64,000 nt of DNA, taken from NCBI GenBank assembly GCA_009746045.1, contig RPFO01000161.1, positions 40,785 through 104,784 on the forward strand. The letters run 5' to 3'. Shown one piece after another: positions 51,181 through 62,889 of this stretch; position 1 is the stretch's first letter; the number at the start of each line of letters is the position of its first letter. Under the pieces are notes generated by a model. That model had not been told where the DNA came from. It searched no databases and saw only the letters and a program-made list of their open reading frames with translations. The position numbers and the translations under genes were made by a program. The stretch comes from Mesostigma viride (lineage: Eukaryota > Streptophyta > Mesostigmatophyceae > Mesostigmatales > Mesostigmataceae).

Positions 51181-51296
51181 GGTGACAGTCGAGAGCAGAA
51201 CGAAGGCGGTTGAGGATCATGCGCATGAACAACTTGAGTGCGGCGCTCTGGATGCAGACTCCACTGTAGTTGGCGGGGTCGTAAGGGGAACCGTGG
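51181..51296 (-). mobile_element. Older LINE copy, part 3 (5' side)
   Basis: GGTGACAGTCGAGAGCAGAA through GGCGGGGTCG resumes the minus-strand LINE interrupted at 48,309. It ends at the equivalent of 49,555 of the plus copy, so the older copy is itself 5'-truncated. Confidence 0.85.
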
Positions 51297-51350
51297 GGCA
51301 TGATGCAGACTTCATTTGTAACTTTCGTGTAATTCTTTTTTCTAATGAGA
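51297..51350. repeat. Duplicate of the tail of the 51,648-52,580 ORF
   Basis: GGCATGATGCAGACTTCATT then TGTAACTTTCGTGTAATT matches 51,677-51,730 (GGCATGATGCAGACTCCGTT and so on), about 380 bp away in the same orientation. The next bases (TAATGAGAT) are also shared. Confidence 0.85.
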
Positions 51351-51647
51351 TCATGAATTAATTACTTAGTGTACTTACTTACTTACCCCCGGCCCTGCAT
51401 TAAATGGGAACATGGTCCTTCATTAATTGATTAATGGTCCTTAAGTTTGAGCTATAAGTTTCTTTTGCTGTTTAGGCAGTTGTATAATTGCTGCCCGTCA
51501 GGGGGGGCGGGACCACCGTTTGCATAGGTAGTCCTTACTAACTCATTGGCATTGAGTCCATGCACAGCATTGGTGCAGGAAAAGGGCATCCTTGTAACGC
51601 ATTGCATGCTAATTCTCCATTACAGTAGAGGACAGCTCAGATGAGGA
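51351..51647. other. Gene-free spacer
   Basis: A/T-rich with (TTAC)n near 51,375. Nothing else is recognised. Confidence 0.4.
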
Positions 51648-52580
51648 TTATATCCCCCTGTAGTGACGATATGGTTGGGGCATGATGCAGACTCCGTTTG
51701 TAACTTTCGTGTAATTATTTTCTAATGAGATTAGAATGGTACTCCGTGGCATGCCCATGCGCATGACACGCAAGTACTTACTTATTCTCCAGAGGACACC
51801 GATGGCTCCCAGCACAAGACTACACAAAGAGAGACCAAGTCCAAGCACAAAACAAAAAGGGTCCTTTCTTTGGAACATGCGAATGCCGACGTCGGCATGG
51901 ACACCCAGTTTCCTGAACCTTGTGGAACACGACAGCCTCGCTGCCGGGTGCCTCAAGCGCCGCACTTCGCGGGCGTTCTCCTCTTCAAAGTCAGCCGCCA
52001 GGATTGCCGTTTTATTTCCGCACAGAGGCCAGCTGAGTCCCAGTGAGTGCAACTGGACAGGGGGCACGTAGACTGTTGGAGGCGGGGCATCGGCGGGCTG
52101 AATCCTTGGAAAGGACAGCTGCACCTCGGCATTTGGGAGGTGGCTACAGCCACGCAGTTTTTGTGGCTTGAGCACCACGTTCAATAGAGGGAGACGCTCC
52201 AAGGGGCGTTCATCAAAGTACCTGGTGTAGGCCTGGGACATTTGCGCGGAAACCGTGGGAGAAACAATTCTTAGCTTCTCCTTGAGCTTCTGCTGCGCGC
52301 CTGGCAACCCAACCGCGATGCAGCCGAGTACAAACCGCCGATCAAGACTTCGTTCGGGCATCCGATCGTGGTATACTTGTTGATAGTGTCCTAAATCACC
52401 TCCTCTCAGTCCTCCGTCGGGATGGGTGCCCCTTGACCATTCTCTAAAGAGCTCTTCGGGCACCTCGAGGTATACTTGTTGATAGCGTCCTAAATCGCCT
52501 CCTCTCAGTCCTCGGACGTCGGGATGGTTGGCCCTTTCCCACCATTCTCTAAAATCACTTCTGGAAAGCACCGAGACCAT
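51648..52580 (-). CDS. Hypothetical protein, 310 aa, single exon
   Basis: Open from ATG (52,580) with GC-rich, protein-like content. Near the N terminus an internal duplication repeats REWWERANHPDVRGLRGGDL and REWSRGTHPDGGLRGGDLGH, each followed by YQQVY. The middle is Pro-rich (PPPTVYVPPVQ). A single hydrophobic segment near residues 247-266 (FVLGLGLSLCSLVLGAIGVL) precedes a basic stretch, so a C-terminally anchored membrane protein is possible. No catalytic motif or known domain is recognised. The last 15 or so codons lie in a sequence duplicated at 51,297, so the natural stop may have been changed. It sits between LINE debris and the helicase gene, on the opposite strand. It could be a lineage-specific gene or a transposon gene. 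Confidence 0.5.
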   Translation of the reverse strand: MVSVLSRSDFREWWERANHPDVRGLRGGDLGRYQQVYLEVPEELFREWSRGTHPDGGLRGGDLGHYQQVYHDRMPERSLDRRFVLGCIAVGLPGAQQKLKEKLRIVSPTVSAQMSQAYTRYFDERPLERLPLLNVVLKPQKLRGCSHLPNAEVQLSFPRIQPADAPPPTVYVPPVQLHSLGLSWPLCGNKTAILAADFEEENAREVRRLRHPAARLSCSTRFRKLGVHADVGIRMFQRKDPFCFVLGLGLSLCSLVLGAIGVLWRISKYLRVMRMGMPRSTILISLENNYTKVTNGVCIMPQPYRHYRGI

Positions 52581-52645
52581 GGGAAAAGATAAATAACTTC
52601 CAAATCAAATCAAGGGGTCAAGGCTTCCATTAGGTATTCGCTTTT

Positions 52646-53249
52646 CACTGTGAAAAAACCTTTCGCTTTAGTGCCGGAAAGCCAAAATATGTAATACTGT
52701 GCTTGCCTGCAGTTCATGAGTCGACGCTGGTGTGCTCGTCCTGTGTCCTGTGCTGTCAGGAAGTACGGTACACGTGGCGCTGGCTGCGTGCAACATTCCA
52801 TGCTGATTACCTTCGCGGGGTACAATTAATCGTGTCTGCAGGATCGCCCTCGGAGTCTAATGTGGCGTCGCCGCGTCGGCTGAGTGATTTCCAGCTGTTC
52901 CTGTAATACAGACATAAATTAAATCGGCAGCTTCCAGCCACTCATGTCACTGTGAAAATACCTTTCGCTTTAGTGCAGGAAAGCCAAAATATGTATTCTG
53001 TGCAGTGTGCTTGCCTGCAGCTGTTGATGAGTTGACGCTGGTGTGCTCACTGTGCTGGTCCTGTGTCCTGTGCTGTCAGGTAGTACGGCACACGTGGCGC
53101 TGGCTGCGTGCAACATTGCATGCTGAAACTTCGCGGGGTAATTAATCGTGTCTGCGGGATCGCCCTCGGAGTCTGATGTGGCGTCGGCTGAGTGATTTCC
53201 AACTGTTCCTGTACAGACATAAATTGAATCGGCAGCTTCCAGCCACGTC
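52646..53249. repeat. 302 bp tandem duplication upstream of the helicase gene
   Basis: Copy 1 is 52,646-52,947 and copy 2 is 52,948-53,249. Both start CACTGTGAAAA and contain TTTCGCTTTAGTGC, CACGTGGCGCTGGCTGCGTG and TCGCCCTCGGAGTCT. They differ by small indels. The duplication lies 375 bp before the first helicase codon I can define. Confidence 0.93.
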
Positions 53250-53624
53250 GTGAGTTGTGCTTTGAGGTCATCGCGATGTGTAGTTGACTAATCGTGCCCC
53301 ACATTACGTTCTTGGCTTTATTATGGTAGAATGCAATGGCCCAATGCCTTTCAGTCGCTGGCCCTTCTTTCTCGCTGGCTATGGCCGATGGCCGCTCGAC
53401 AGCAGCAGAAGCACTTGGTAGTCACGCTGAACCGCACACCCAGATGATGGTAGTAGTAAGTTGTTATTCCTGATTAGCAGCTTTGGGACAAGCTGAGGCA
53501 GTTTTGTTGCGTATCTGCTGGTATTGTGAACACTAGTGTGACAGCTTTAACCTGGCCATCTTGAAGGCAATCGGCAGGTGGAAGAGCCTTTGCGCTTTGT
53601 CATTAACGAGATGATATACAACCG
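53250..53624. promoter_or_regulatory. Probable upstream region of the helicase gene
   Basis: No ORF or repeat is seen. It separates the 302 bp duplication from the first recognised helicase exon. A further 5' exon cannot be excluded. No specific promoter motif stands out. Confidence 0.3.
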
Positions 53625-56600
53625 ATGCAACCTTCCCAGAAACAGTCCGGCCAGCTGGGGATGCCTCTAGAAGAGTACGTTCTTCGATGGAGTCTAAGGG
53701 ACATACAATCAGAGCATCTTCTGGCCAGCCAGGTAATGCACTGTAGTTGTGGAAAGTTAGCTGTCTGCTTATGGCTTCATTGCAGTCCTGCTCGTGGCTC
53801 CACGATTGAGATATTTTATTACATCTTTTCCTCTATGGATATGCACGTTCATGTTGTTCCCCGCTGATCTTGCATTAGCAGTACTGTAAGCATTAATGTT
53901 GCAACGTTTTATTTATCTATTCCATGCCGCGCCAATGCTCTCGCGTACGCAGTATTGAAGGCCCGTATCTGCCTGCATTGTCATTTAAGATGGGCGCTAC
54001 TGCCACTTCTACGGGGGGTGGGCCATGGCAGTGACAACAGCCTGCATTTTTTAACCCGTGGGAACTTACTGGATTGTGCGGTGCAGATGACAGAGCGTAT
54101 ACCGCAATTCTTCCCCGACTTGCCCGCACATTTGAGCGCCTTTGTTTGGCCTCTGGTGGATGACGTACGAGCGCAGCTAGCCAGCGGGATGGCATCGTTT
54201 AGCGACATGCCCATGTCTACTGTGACCGTGCAAGGGCTTCAGACACAGAAGCGCACAAGGCAGGGCAGAGTCCCTCACCTGGGTCCACTCCGGGAGGCAA
54301 AGCTATTGACAACCAAGGAGCAGTGCCCCTATCTTGAGGTTGGAGAAACAAGTGATGCGATGGCAGCGCGGTTGGCCCCTTCGGCACGCGAGAGCCTGAA
54401 GGCGTGGGACGTGGCCATCATTTCCGAGCGCCCGGTTGCCAGCATCGAAGAGTTTGACCAGGTGCCTCACACGCTGCTCATGATAACCGGGACGGAAACC
54501 TGGACACGCCGCGATGGGGAAGGTGTTGGAGGCGAAGATGGCAGATTCCTCGTGCGCGTCAGTTGCAGGGTATGGCATGGTATTTCGGGGTAGACGGGGG
54601 TGACAATGGCGGTCCGGGTAGTATGGCCAAAGCCATTAGGTGGACTTACAAAACAAGCCCGATCGAAATTGATGCTATGTTATACTAGTTGTTTTTTGGT
54701 TTTTTTCCTTCCCTGCAGGTGAATCTGTCGCTGTGTTGTATAGGCATGAGATCGTAGCGCCTTTCTCATTAGGGCATGCCCTCATTCCGACGCATTTGCA
54801 ACAAATTTGTCTGCTTGGTGGGTGCCAAGTACCATTCGTAAACACAAATGTTGTGGTTGTTGCGGTGGGGTGATCCCACATGACGCAGTTCGCGGTTTTG
54901 TTTTTTTTCTCAGTTGTTTGTTGAGGTCTAATCCTGCGTAGTTGATGCTTCGTAGATGCAGTGGGTTAGATGCCTCAGGAGCAGCAGCTTACATGAGGGT
55001 CGAGTGAAGTGCATGACAGAATTTACCACTTATCTTGCGTGCTGAGGATATACTGTGAGAAGCATTTGTTCGATCTTCCTGCAATTTTGCATAACATTGT
55101 TGACACCCCACATACAAGGATATGATCAGGAGCAACCTTCCAATGAGGAGAGCCTCTTGAATGCCTAGGAGTTTTGAAGGGGGGGTTGGGGGAAAGAGAT
55201 GGCGTTAATGTTTTGCTGTACGTAGGAAATGCTTGATGCATCCCATGAAACCTTCAACGGCAGGTCAAGGGACAGTCCGAGGATGCCGACATATGGCAGG
55301 CCATTCCTGTGCCACACTGTTCCTTTATAATGCCCCTTTATAATGCCCCTTTATAATGCCCCTTTATAATGCACGCTGTTCCTTTATAATGCCCCAAGCC
55401 AGGTGTTTGCGCCAGCGGGAACGGGCGTGGCGAATGCCTTGCTGTCATCTCGTGGCAGGGAGAAACCCTGGCATCTCTACATTATCGGCAGCCTCGCCAC
55501 GCCCCTCCGCATTCATGAAGTAAGTAATTTTCTTATTCTTGTTTCATCATCACCTGTTGAGCAGCTTTGTTTTATTTTCTCGTTTGTTTTGGTATGTATA
55601 CTGGCACTTTTTGTATGGCAGCGCCACGGTTAAAGAAAATTTTGGTGAACAGAAACTTTCTGTACACACAAAAGACTGTCAAAAGTTCAGTACACAAACA
55701 TGAGTGAGATGAAAAAAGGATCAAAGCCCCACATTTATACGCAGGCGTCAAGCATGGCCATTTGTTATGCACGGTTTCTCTTGTGCAGACTTGGGAAGAG
55801 AAACTCAGAATTGAGTGAAGAAACACGCCTGTTTTCCTCACATATGTGTGCAATTGTATGCTTCCCTGTTCGTGGCTGCCAGATGGATTTCTTTTTTCTG
55901 GCTCGCCCTCGTGATAGGTTGGTTGATTGTCGCATCAGCTGGACATGCGCTTTGAAGTTTTTGGAAGCGGGGGTAAGAAAGGAGCCGCATCCGTGGGGCA
56001 CTGCCTACAAGACCGTAAAGTTTTTCCATGGCCATCCCAGAGCGCATGCCTTCTTCCTAGTAAGGGCAATAAGAGCTTCTGCTTCGCTTTTCCCTGAAAG
56101 GAATTGCTGCTTCCTGAAAGGAATAGAACGCCAATTGAAAATGCTGGCATCCCCTTGCGTCGGCAGGCACTATGCACGCCCCTACGCAGATAAAGCTGCA
56201 TGGCAGCATCCGGGAGGCCATCCTGTCGGCGGGAGTGGGCTCCCTGGCGGCAAGCCCGGCCTCTCTCTGGGGAGCCCCTGGCACAGCCCACGATGCCGGA
56301 CGGGCCGCATCAAGGACGGACGACGCGACAGGTCCTCAGGTGGACGTTATGTCACGGATGCAAGAAGCAATCGCAAACGAGTGCGATCGCAGTGGGCTGA
56401 ATCCTTCCCAACGGCAGGTGGTGTTGGAATGCTCCTCGATTGCGTGCGACGGCATCGTGCAAAGGGTTTCCCCGAGTGACGACGACCCAGCATCCGAGTC
56501 GTCTTTCCGCAGGGTGCACCTCGTGCAGGTATGTGCATCTATCCCCCTGGGTTGCTGGCTCACTGCCTGCAAGCGCACCATGTCTTACTGCTTCGACGTG

Positions 56601-59600
56601 TATACTGCGTGGTCGGCCTGGCTGTGCATGGCATGCAAGCATGCAAGAAAATCAATGGCGACGATGATCATCTGTGGCACAAGCAGGCATGGCAAATGCC
56701 GTCAATGATATCATTACATGGTTCTGCATTTTCCTGTGCATAGTCTCCTTTATGCGACTTTCTATGGCTAAGCGACAACAACACAATGTTGATTGCGCCG
56801 ATGATGGGCGAGCAGGGACCTCCAGGGACGGGGAAAACCGCCACGGTGGCCTGCCTGTTGCGCGTGCTCGCCGCGCTTCAATCCCGCACGATGGTGTGTG
56901 CGCCTACGAACGTGGCGGTGCAAGTAGTGGCTGGCCGCCTGCTGCATGCTACCGGGCTGGTGGGCAGAGAGGATGGCAGTGGTGGTGGCAGCAGTGGCAA
57001 CGGGTTGGGTGGAAAGTCAGTCTGCTCGCACCGTGCCAGCAACCTGGTTGAAGGCACGAGGGAGACGTGGGCATCGTGGCTAAAAAAAGAACTTGTATCT
57101 GCAGGCCTGGACCTGCTGCCTGTACGCCACGGTTTGCCGTGCCGGCTGGCAGAGATTGTCCTGGTGGCTGCGGAGGATAAAGTGGACGTGGAGGGAGACA
57201 TGAGGTTCATTTATTTAACGGAGCGGGTGAAGCGGCTCGAGGCCTGCGTGGACTTAGAACACGGCTTCACTGCCACCACGCAGGAGTGCGCGTGGCTGCC
57301 AGAGCGTCTTGAGGAGGGCTACCGGCAGCAATCCTCCTTGGATGCGGAGAAATCAAGGCAGCTAGCGGAGCATGGGGCTCTGACTGTAACAGGTGGTGGT
57401 GGTTCTGGGGCAGTGGGAAATATCCGGGAATGGAATCGGAAGCCGCTGAGCCACGGACCATGTCACGGGGGCTATATCTTCGCGTCAGGCTGTATGGGCT
57501 CCTAAAGAGACTGTGTGATTTGGGTGGGGTGCTTCTGGAGGAGGCACCGTGCATGAATCGGGACGATCTGAATCGGCTCGCCTCAAGGATTCGCCGAGCC
57601 GCCCAGTTGCTGGATCATGTCAAGCTGGAAGCAGAATCCTCGCTGGACGGTGCCTTTGATTTGCTGGTGAAGCAAAGCAAGGGTCGTGTACGCTCTCCAG
57701 TGAGTGCGGTGACTATGGCATCTGGATCGGCCAAGGTGGGCCATGGAGGAATGATCGCCGAAAGTGAGAGCAGCACTGGACAGCCGGCATCTTCCTCGGT
57801 AGAGTCTCTCGTTTCGAGCATCCAGGGGTTGTGCCATGATTTGGGGAGTGAAGAAGTTCCTGTTTCTCATCTGTGTGACTATAACAGAGAGTTGAATGGT
57901 GCCGGAATCAGGGACGCCATCCTGCGGAATGCTCGCATGGTCTTCTGCACGGTGGCGTCGGCCGGGCGGCCAATCATGCGGGAGAAGGCGGGAGGATTTC
58001 AAACGGTGGTGGTGGACGAGGCGGCGCAGCTGGTTGAGGCGGAGACCTGCATCCTGCTGGCGTCCCCCGCCACCACGTGCATGGACCAGCTGGTGCTGGT
58101 GGGCGACCCCAAGCAGGTATGGAATGCTGTGGTTTGTATTCCAGGAAACAAGGTCTGTTTGGACAATGTGCAAGCTTCAAGGAAAATTGTCAAGGAAGCC
58201 TAATAATAATTGAGTTTCAAAGTGGTTTACGCATTTCTTTTACTGGTTCGGAATCGTGAAGAAAAAGGGAGGCGGGAAAAGAGGGGCAAAATGGCTCGAC
58301 AATATATCTTAACTGTGGGCAAGGATGCACGAGTCTGGGCAACGATGCATGTGTGGGCCTATAATCGATGGGTGGATGGACAAAGGGAGAGCGACATACT
58401 TAATGCTCAAGCATTTTGTCATCTGTACCATCTTACACATTAATGGCTGTTCACCATGCCTATGCTGCTAACTAGTTTGGCCGGCTAAGCAAGCCTCATG
58501 TTATGTTGTTGTGTGTAAGTTCTAATGCTACTCTCCTTTTCTAATTCTCATTTGAGTAAGTGATTTTGATCAACCCTAAGGGTCCTCCAGCCTGCCTCTG
58601 GCTAGCTTTCGCTGATCCCCCAACGCACACAAACACGATGTATGTCAATCATGCTCATGCAGCTCCCAGCCACGGTCCTGTCCATGAACGCCAAGGCGTG
58701 CGGCTACGACCGGAGCTTGTTCGAGCGCCTGCAGTCCAACGGGTGGCGCGTGTTCATGCTGGACACGCAGTACCGCATGCACCCGGACATCTCGCGGTGG
58801 CCCAACAGGGCGTTCTACGACGGGCGACTCAAGGACGCGCCCACTGTGTGCTCACCCGAGCTTCTGCGGCAGGACGACACCTGGCGCGCGAAGGTGCTGC
58901 AGAGTCCCCCCAGCAGCCCCTGCAGCGCATTTGTCTTTGTTGACGTGGCCACGGGGCGCGAGGAGCGAGACGCGTCGACTCGCAGCATCCTCAACCAAGC
59001 AGAAGAGGAGCACGCGCGTTGCCTGGTGGAACAGATCATCGCCGCCATTGAGGAGGCGGGCCGCAAGCGTCCTGCCACCGGGCAAGGACAAGCCGGCATG
59101 CTCACTATCGGGGTTATATCGCCGTACAAGGCGCAAGCGCGGCAGATCGAGGAGCAGCTCCGCGCGGCGGGTCATGCGGTGGACGTGCACACTGTGGACG
59201 GCTTCCAGGTGCGCGTGGCACGCCTGGCGGCGCGAGCAGTGGCCTTGAGGCTTGCATGCGCATGAGCGTAAAATCTTGCCACCTATGTAACAGGGTCACT
59301 AAAGCCTTGAACGGCCACAAGCTGTTGAAGGGTTTGGAAAGTCGTCGTGCGCGCGGGTTGTCAGAAGTGTTACTGTGGATGTTACCCTCCAGTTGTGTGC
59401 TCTCCCCCAGGGAGAGAGACAGATGTGACCATGATCTTTCAAGTAGCTCTATAGTAATTAATTCATCAATGCACGATGTTAGCTTTGGCGGTAGACTTTC
59501 GTGAACATGATGCTGCTAACAATCATTCCTGACTGCCACGGGATTGCAGGGTCTATAGTTCATACTTGGAGTTCATCCTAAATTTTGATTCGATATCTGA

Positions 59601-62064
59601 CTCATATAGGAGTGTGGTGATATTGAGCTACGCAAAGCTGACGAGCCTTCTCGTTACTAGACTTTGTTATGGACATATTGCTGGACAATCGTCTGACTTT
59701 CTTGGTTGAAAGTTTTTCTCACGCTCACACTCTTGCAACCTCTTATTTTCTTATTCCTTGAGTCATCTGCTTGGAGTTTGGGTTGTTTTCCTGCTATCCT
59801 CTGCATCTATTCTGCAGGGGCAAGAGAGAGACATCATCATTATTTCTGCCGTGAGAGCAAATGCGAGCGGCAACGTGGGCTTCTTGCAAGATCACCGCCG
59901 GCTGGTAAGCGATAGATAGTAAATGAGACGTGTATGTCGTTCCTCATGCTTGCATTTAACGTGCACTATATACCTTCAGCAGGCATAAGCAACAAGTGAT
60001 AAATTTTGATTGGCCTGGGTTTGAATACCCCCATCATATATGTTTGTTATACATTTCCCACACACATTTGCATGAGTGTGAGGCAGTTGGCGCTGGTCTC
60101 TGTGGCATCTCAAGCATATAACTGGTGAGTAAAAGCTTCCCATTGTCAGCATGTGCCACCAGGTGTGCTGGCCATCACCTGGCAAGCAATAGCAGGCCTA
60201 GTTTATCCTTGCTAGTAGGGCAAGCTGAAATACATAGGCTTAACATCACTAGTTTGTTGGTGGCTGCCTCCTAGAATGCCTAATAGCGTAGGGTATCCGT
60301 ACTGCGTTCCCTACGTGCATGGACAAGGTGGCACCTGCACATAGGTGCCATGATGTAAGTGCAGTGTGATGATGCAGTTACGGTTTCCCCATCATGGTGG
60401 AAGCGAAATGTATTGTATGACATGGTTGGTGGCCATATTAGTAGGTAGTATGCCCATCCCTACTACCCCCTTGGTTGCTTTTTACCAACGGTACCCCTAT
60501 AGGCTGCACTGGGTGTAACTGCTGGTATACTACCCAACAAAATGATGACCCCAATGGCTCAAACTGTTCAGCCAATAGTTTATCATCCCTGAAGTGGTAG
60601 GTGCCTACAGTAGGTCTTTTTACATAATTCAAAATACACAATCTACCAAGCAAGAATGAAAACGCGCGTCTTGACCCCCCTGACTTTGACGGTAGTTTTC
60701 TATGGTCTACCCTGCAGATATGTTAGGTTGTGATAGCTCACCCTGAAGGGCAAGTCATGGACGTGCTTGACCCCGCAGGACAGCCCTTGGATGTTGGTAG
60801 GTTGGTTGTGGGGTGGTTTGCAAAATTGTGAAGTTACAGTACAGCCGATGCATCGGCAGTATTTCTGCCCATTTAGGGGTTAAAAAGACGAATCGAATGC
60901 AATTAGTGATCTGACTGAGTTTGGGGAGCCTCAGACACAAACGTTCTGAGCTCCGCCGTCAGCCATTTTGTTTAGCCATTTCGTTCAGCCATTTTTGTTG
61001 TCATTCATATCGAAGCGGCAAGCAATTTTAGTCGCCCCCCGCCCGCCCAACAACATTTTTAAATGACGTGTTGAGGTGCCCTATATGTGCACAAAAGTCT
61101 TATTTCCATATAACTGTTTTTGCAACTTGCCCAGAGCTCGACAAGGACTGACAGCTTTGGAGTTTCTACTATAGCTAAATTTTCGCGCCTGGCCTTCAGT
61201 TATAGACCATGCCTGACAGCACAATGGTGGCACAGCTGGCTTTGTGGCACAAGATTAGATCTGCAAAATAAAGAAGGTCAGCATTCTACACCCTTGAGTT
61301 TCTGTTCTTACATCAGATTCTCTATCATACCCAAGCAGCATTATTCAGTCACCCCATTTAGCACACCACAGTCACCCCCCGTTTAGTAAGCACTGTGCTT
61401 TTTGTGCATGTCTCCCATCAGTCAAACTCAGACCCTGTACATGTGCATGATACTTGCCGTTGATCTTCTCCCCCCCCCCCCCCTTCTTGCACCACATGCA
61501 TGACCATGGATGCAGAATGTCTCAATTACGCGCGCCAAGCGCATGTGCGTCATGTTGGGGAATGTCGAGACGCTGCGACACGACGCCATGTGGCGCTCCC
61601 TAATCGAGGACGCCAGGAAGCACGGCGCGCTGAGGCAGGAAAGGAGCAGGAAAGGGGCGAAGCAAATCAAAGGGCCAAAGAATGAAGGGGCAAATGTCTC
61701 TAGCCTCCTCTTGTGCGGTCAGAGATGTGTGTCTGGGATAGAGCAGCATAAGATGCCACCCGCCCGTTTCCCTTCAAAACCACACTCCTCCCTTTTCATC
61801 CCAAAAGCTACACATATTTGTCCACTGCGTTTTGTACGGTGCCACTCATACCGCCCACTTAGGGCCACAGCTGTCCCCCCAGCTGCCCAGGCATTCGGGC
61901 GCCATGCATCTGCCTACCTTTCATCCACCCAGCTGCCTGGCCTCCCGCGCTCATCCCCCGCTCGCACCCATGGTGCACAGTCACCATGGGCACTGGTGGG
62001 CAGCCACCATGCAACCTGCATGCGCATGCTCGGATCTGCTGGCCATCCTGTTATAATTAATTAA
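53625..62064 (+). CDS. SEN1/UPF1-like superfamily 1 helicase, 9-10 exons
   Basis: ATP-dependent RNA/DNA helicase of the Sen1/senataxin/MAA3 group, probably nuclear, acting in transcription termination or R-loop removal (family knowledge). Exons: 53625-53732, 54087-54569, 55403-55523, 56167-56528, 56816-~57291, ~57489-58116, 58663-59208, 59818-59904, 61516-62064. Order: a short N-terminal WSLRDI region, a beta-barrel-like 1B region, motif I GPPGTGKT (56,816), Ia [48 protein letters not shown] and [11 protein letters not shown]. Motifs V and VI are split by introns. Uncertain points: the exon 3 donor (55,519 or 55,523; only the latter fits the next phase); a -1 frame change between 57,285 and 57,490 that needs a roughly 200 bp intron with a weak donor or is an indel; and the last roughly 130 codons, which run on to a (TTAA)n tail and are likely not all coding. 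Confidence 0.85.
55322..55395. repeat. CCTTTATAATGCC tandem repeat, 5 copies
   Basis: A 13-14 bp unit repeated just before the exon 3 acceptor of the helicase gene (55,402). Confidence 0.9.
59905..61515 (+). other. Large intron 8 of the helicase gene
   Basis: 1.6 kb intron (donor CTG|GTAAGC, acceptor ATGCAG|AAT). Apart from a C run at 61,471-61,483 close to the acceptor and short poly-purine tracts, nothing is recognised. Confidence 0.6.
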
Positions 62065-62230
62065 ACCACGTGCTCCCGTTGGGGAGTCACGAAGCAGCGG
62101 CTGTATATGCACAGCAGGAAAGGGGCAGAGGCCCCCCCTAGCTTTCCTTCATGCCAGAGGGATGCCACAGCAGCATGATCGGATCCGGCGTAGCAAATTC
62201 TGTGGGTGCAATAAGACCCGCATGAGCATA
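62057..62230 (-). mobile_element. SINE-like element family 1, copy 3
   Basis: Tail TAATTAATTAA, hairpin ACGTGCTCCCGTTGGGGAGT, then CCTTCATGCCAGAGGGATGC and AAATTCTGTGGGTGCAATAA in minus orientation. It overlaps the last codons of the helicase ORF. Beyond it, GGTATGGCTCAGTGGTTG near 62,328 resembles a tRNA A box, but no B box follows. Confidence 0.8.
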
Positions 62231-62364
62231 GCATGACAAGGAGAGTGTGGGCAAGCAAGCAGAGAGAAGCGATGGCGTAGCATGACTGGGCAGGCTGTCG
62301 GTTGTAATAGGCAGGTGGTAAATTAAGGGTATGGCTCAGTGGTTGTCTACCGTGCATTAGCATT

Positions 62365-62889
62365 GCATGTGCCAGCAGGTGGCCATGTATGATGGCAGTT
62401 GAGGCTCATTCTTGGCAACAGTGGAGCTACAATGGCGACAATGACTACCAATCAATGGTTATTACAAGGGCTATAATCTAGCCCCGGCAAGGGGCGTCCA
62501 CATCTTGTGGTTGATCATCCGGTCTCCTCCGCCCCTCCAGCATAGACCTTGGGCCTCTGGGGATCTTGCTTGTGGCGAAGGTATTCCATCCTATCATGCA
62601 CCACCAAATATCCTTGTGCAATAGTTCCGCACTGAGTACGTGCTAGCTTTTTGAGTCAGATAACAAACTCTTTTTATAGTGCTGCCGAAGGCAGTTTCTT
62701 ATGGCAAATGGTAGAAGCAATCACTGCGGCCGCGGTTAGTATCACTTTTCGACCCAGCTAGCAGTTTCGCGTGGGGCGGCCCGGACCACGATTGACACTC
62801 TCGAAACTATAATAGAATAATTATTCCTGCCCAGGTCCGTCGCATGCATTTTCTAGATGCATACCCAACAATCCATGTCGTATGCCTTG
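62365..62889. other. Gene-free spacer
   Basis: No repeat family, ORF or RNA gene recognised. CCCGGCAAGGGGCGTCCACATCTTGTGGTTGATCATCC at 62,482-62,519 resembles the sequence near 46,590-46,620 in reverse complement (GGACCTGATGATCAACCACA). A decayed fragment of the diverged element at 46,206 is therefore likely here. Confidence 0.45.

Noticed and set aside
61640-62064. C-terminal 130 codons of the helicase ORF as genuine protein
   Set aside because: Composition turns to Pro/Ser/His-rich read-through, contains CA-rich tracts and ends in the SINE-like tail; family members usually end soon after the DARKHG segment. Kept only as the outer limit of the ORF.
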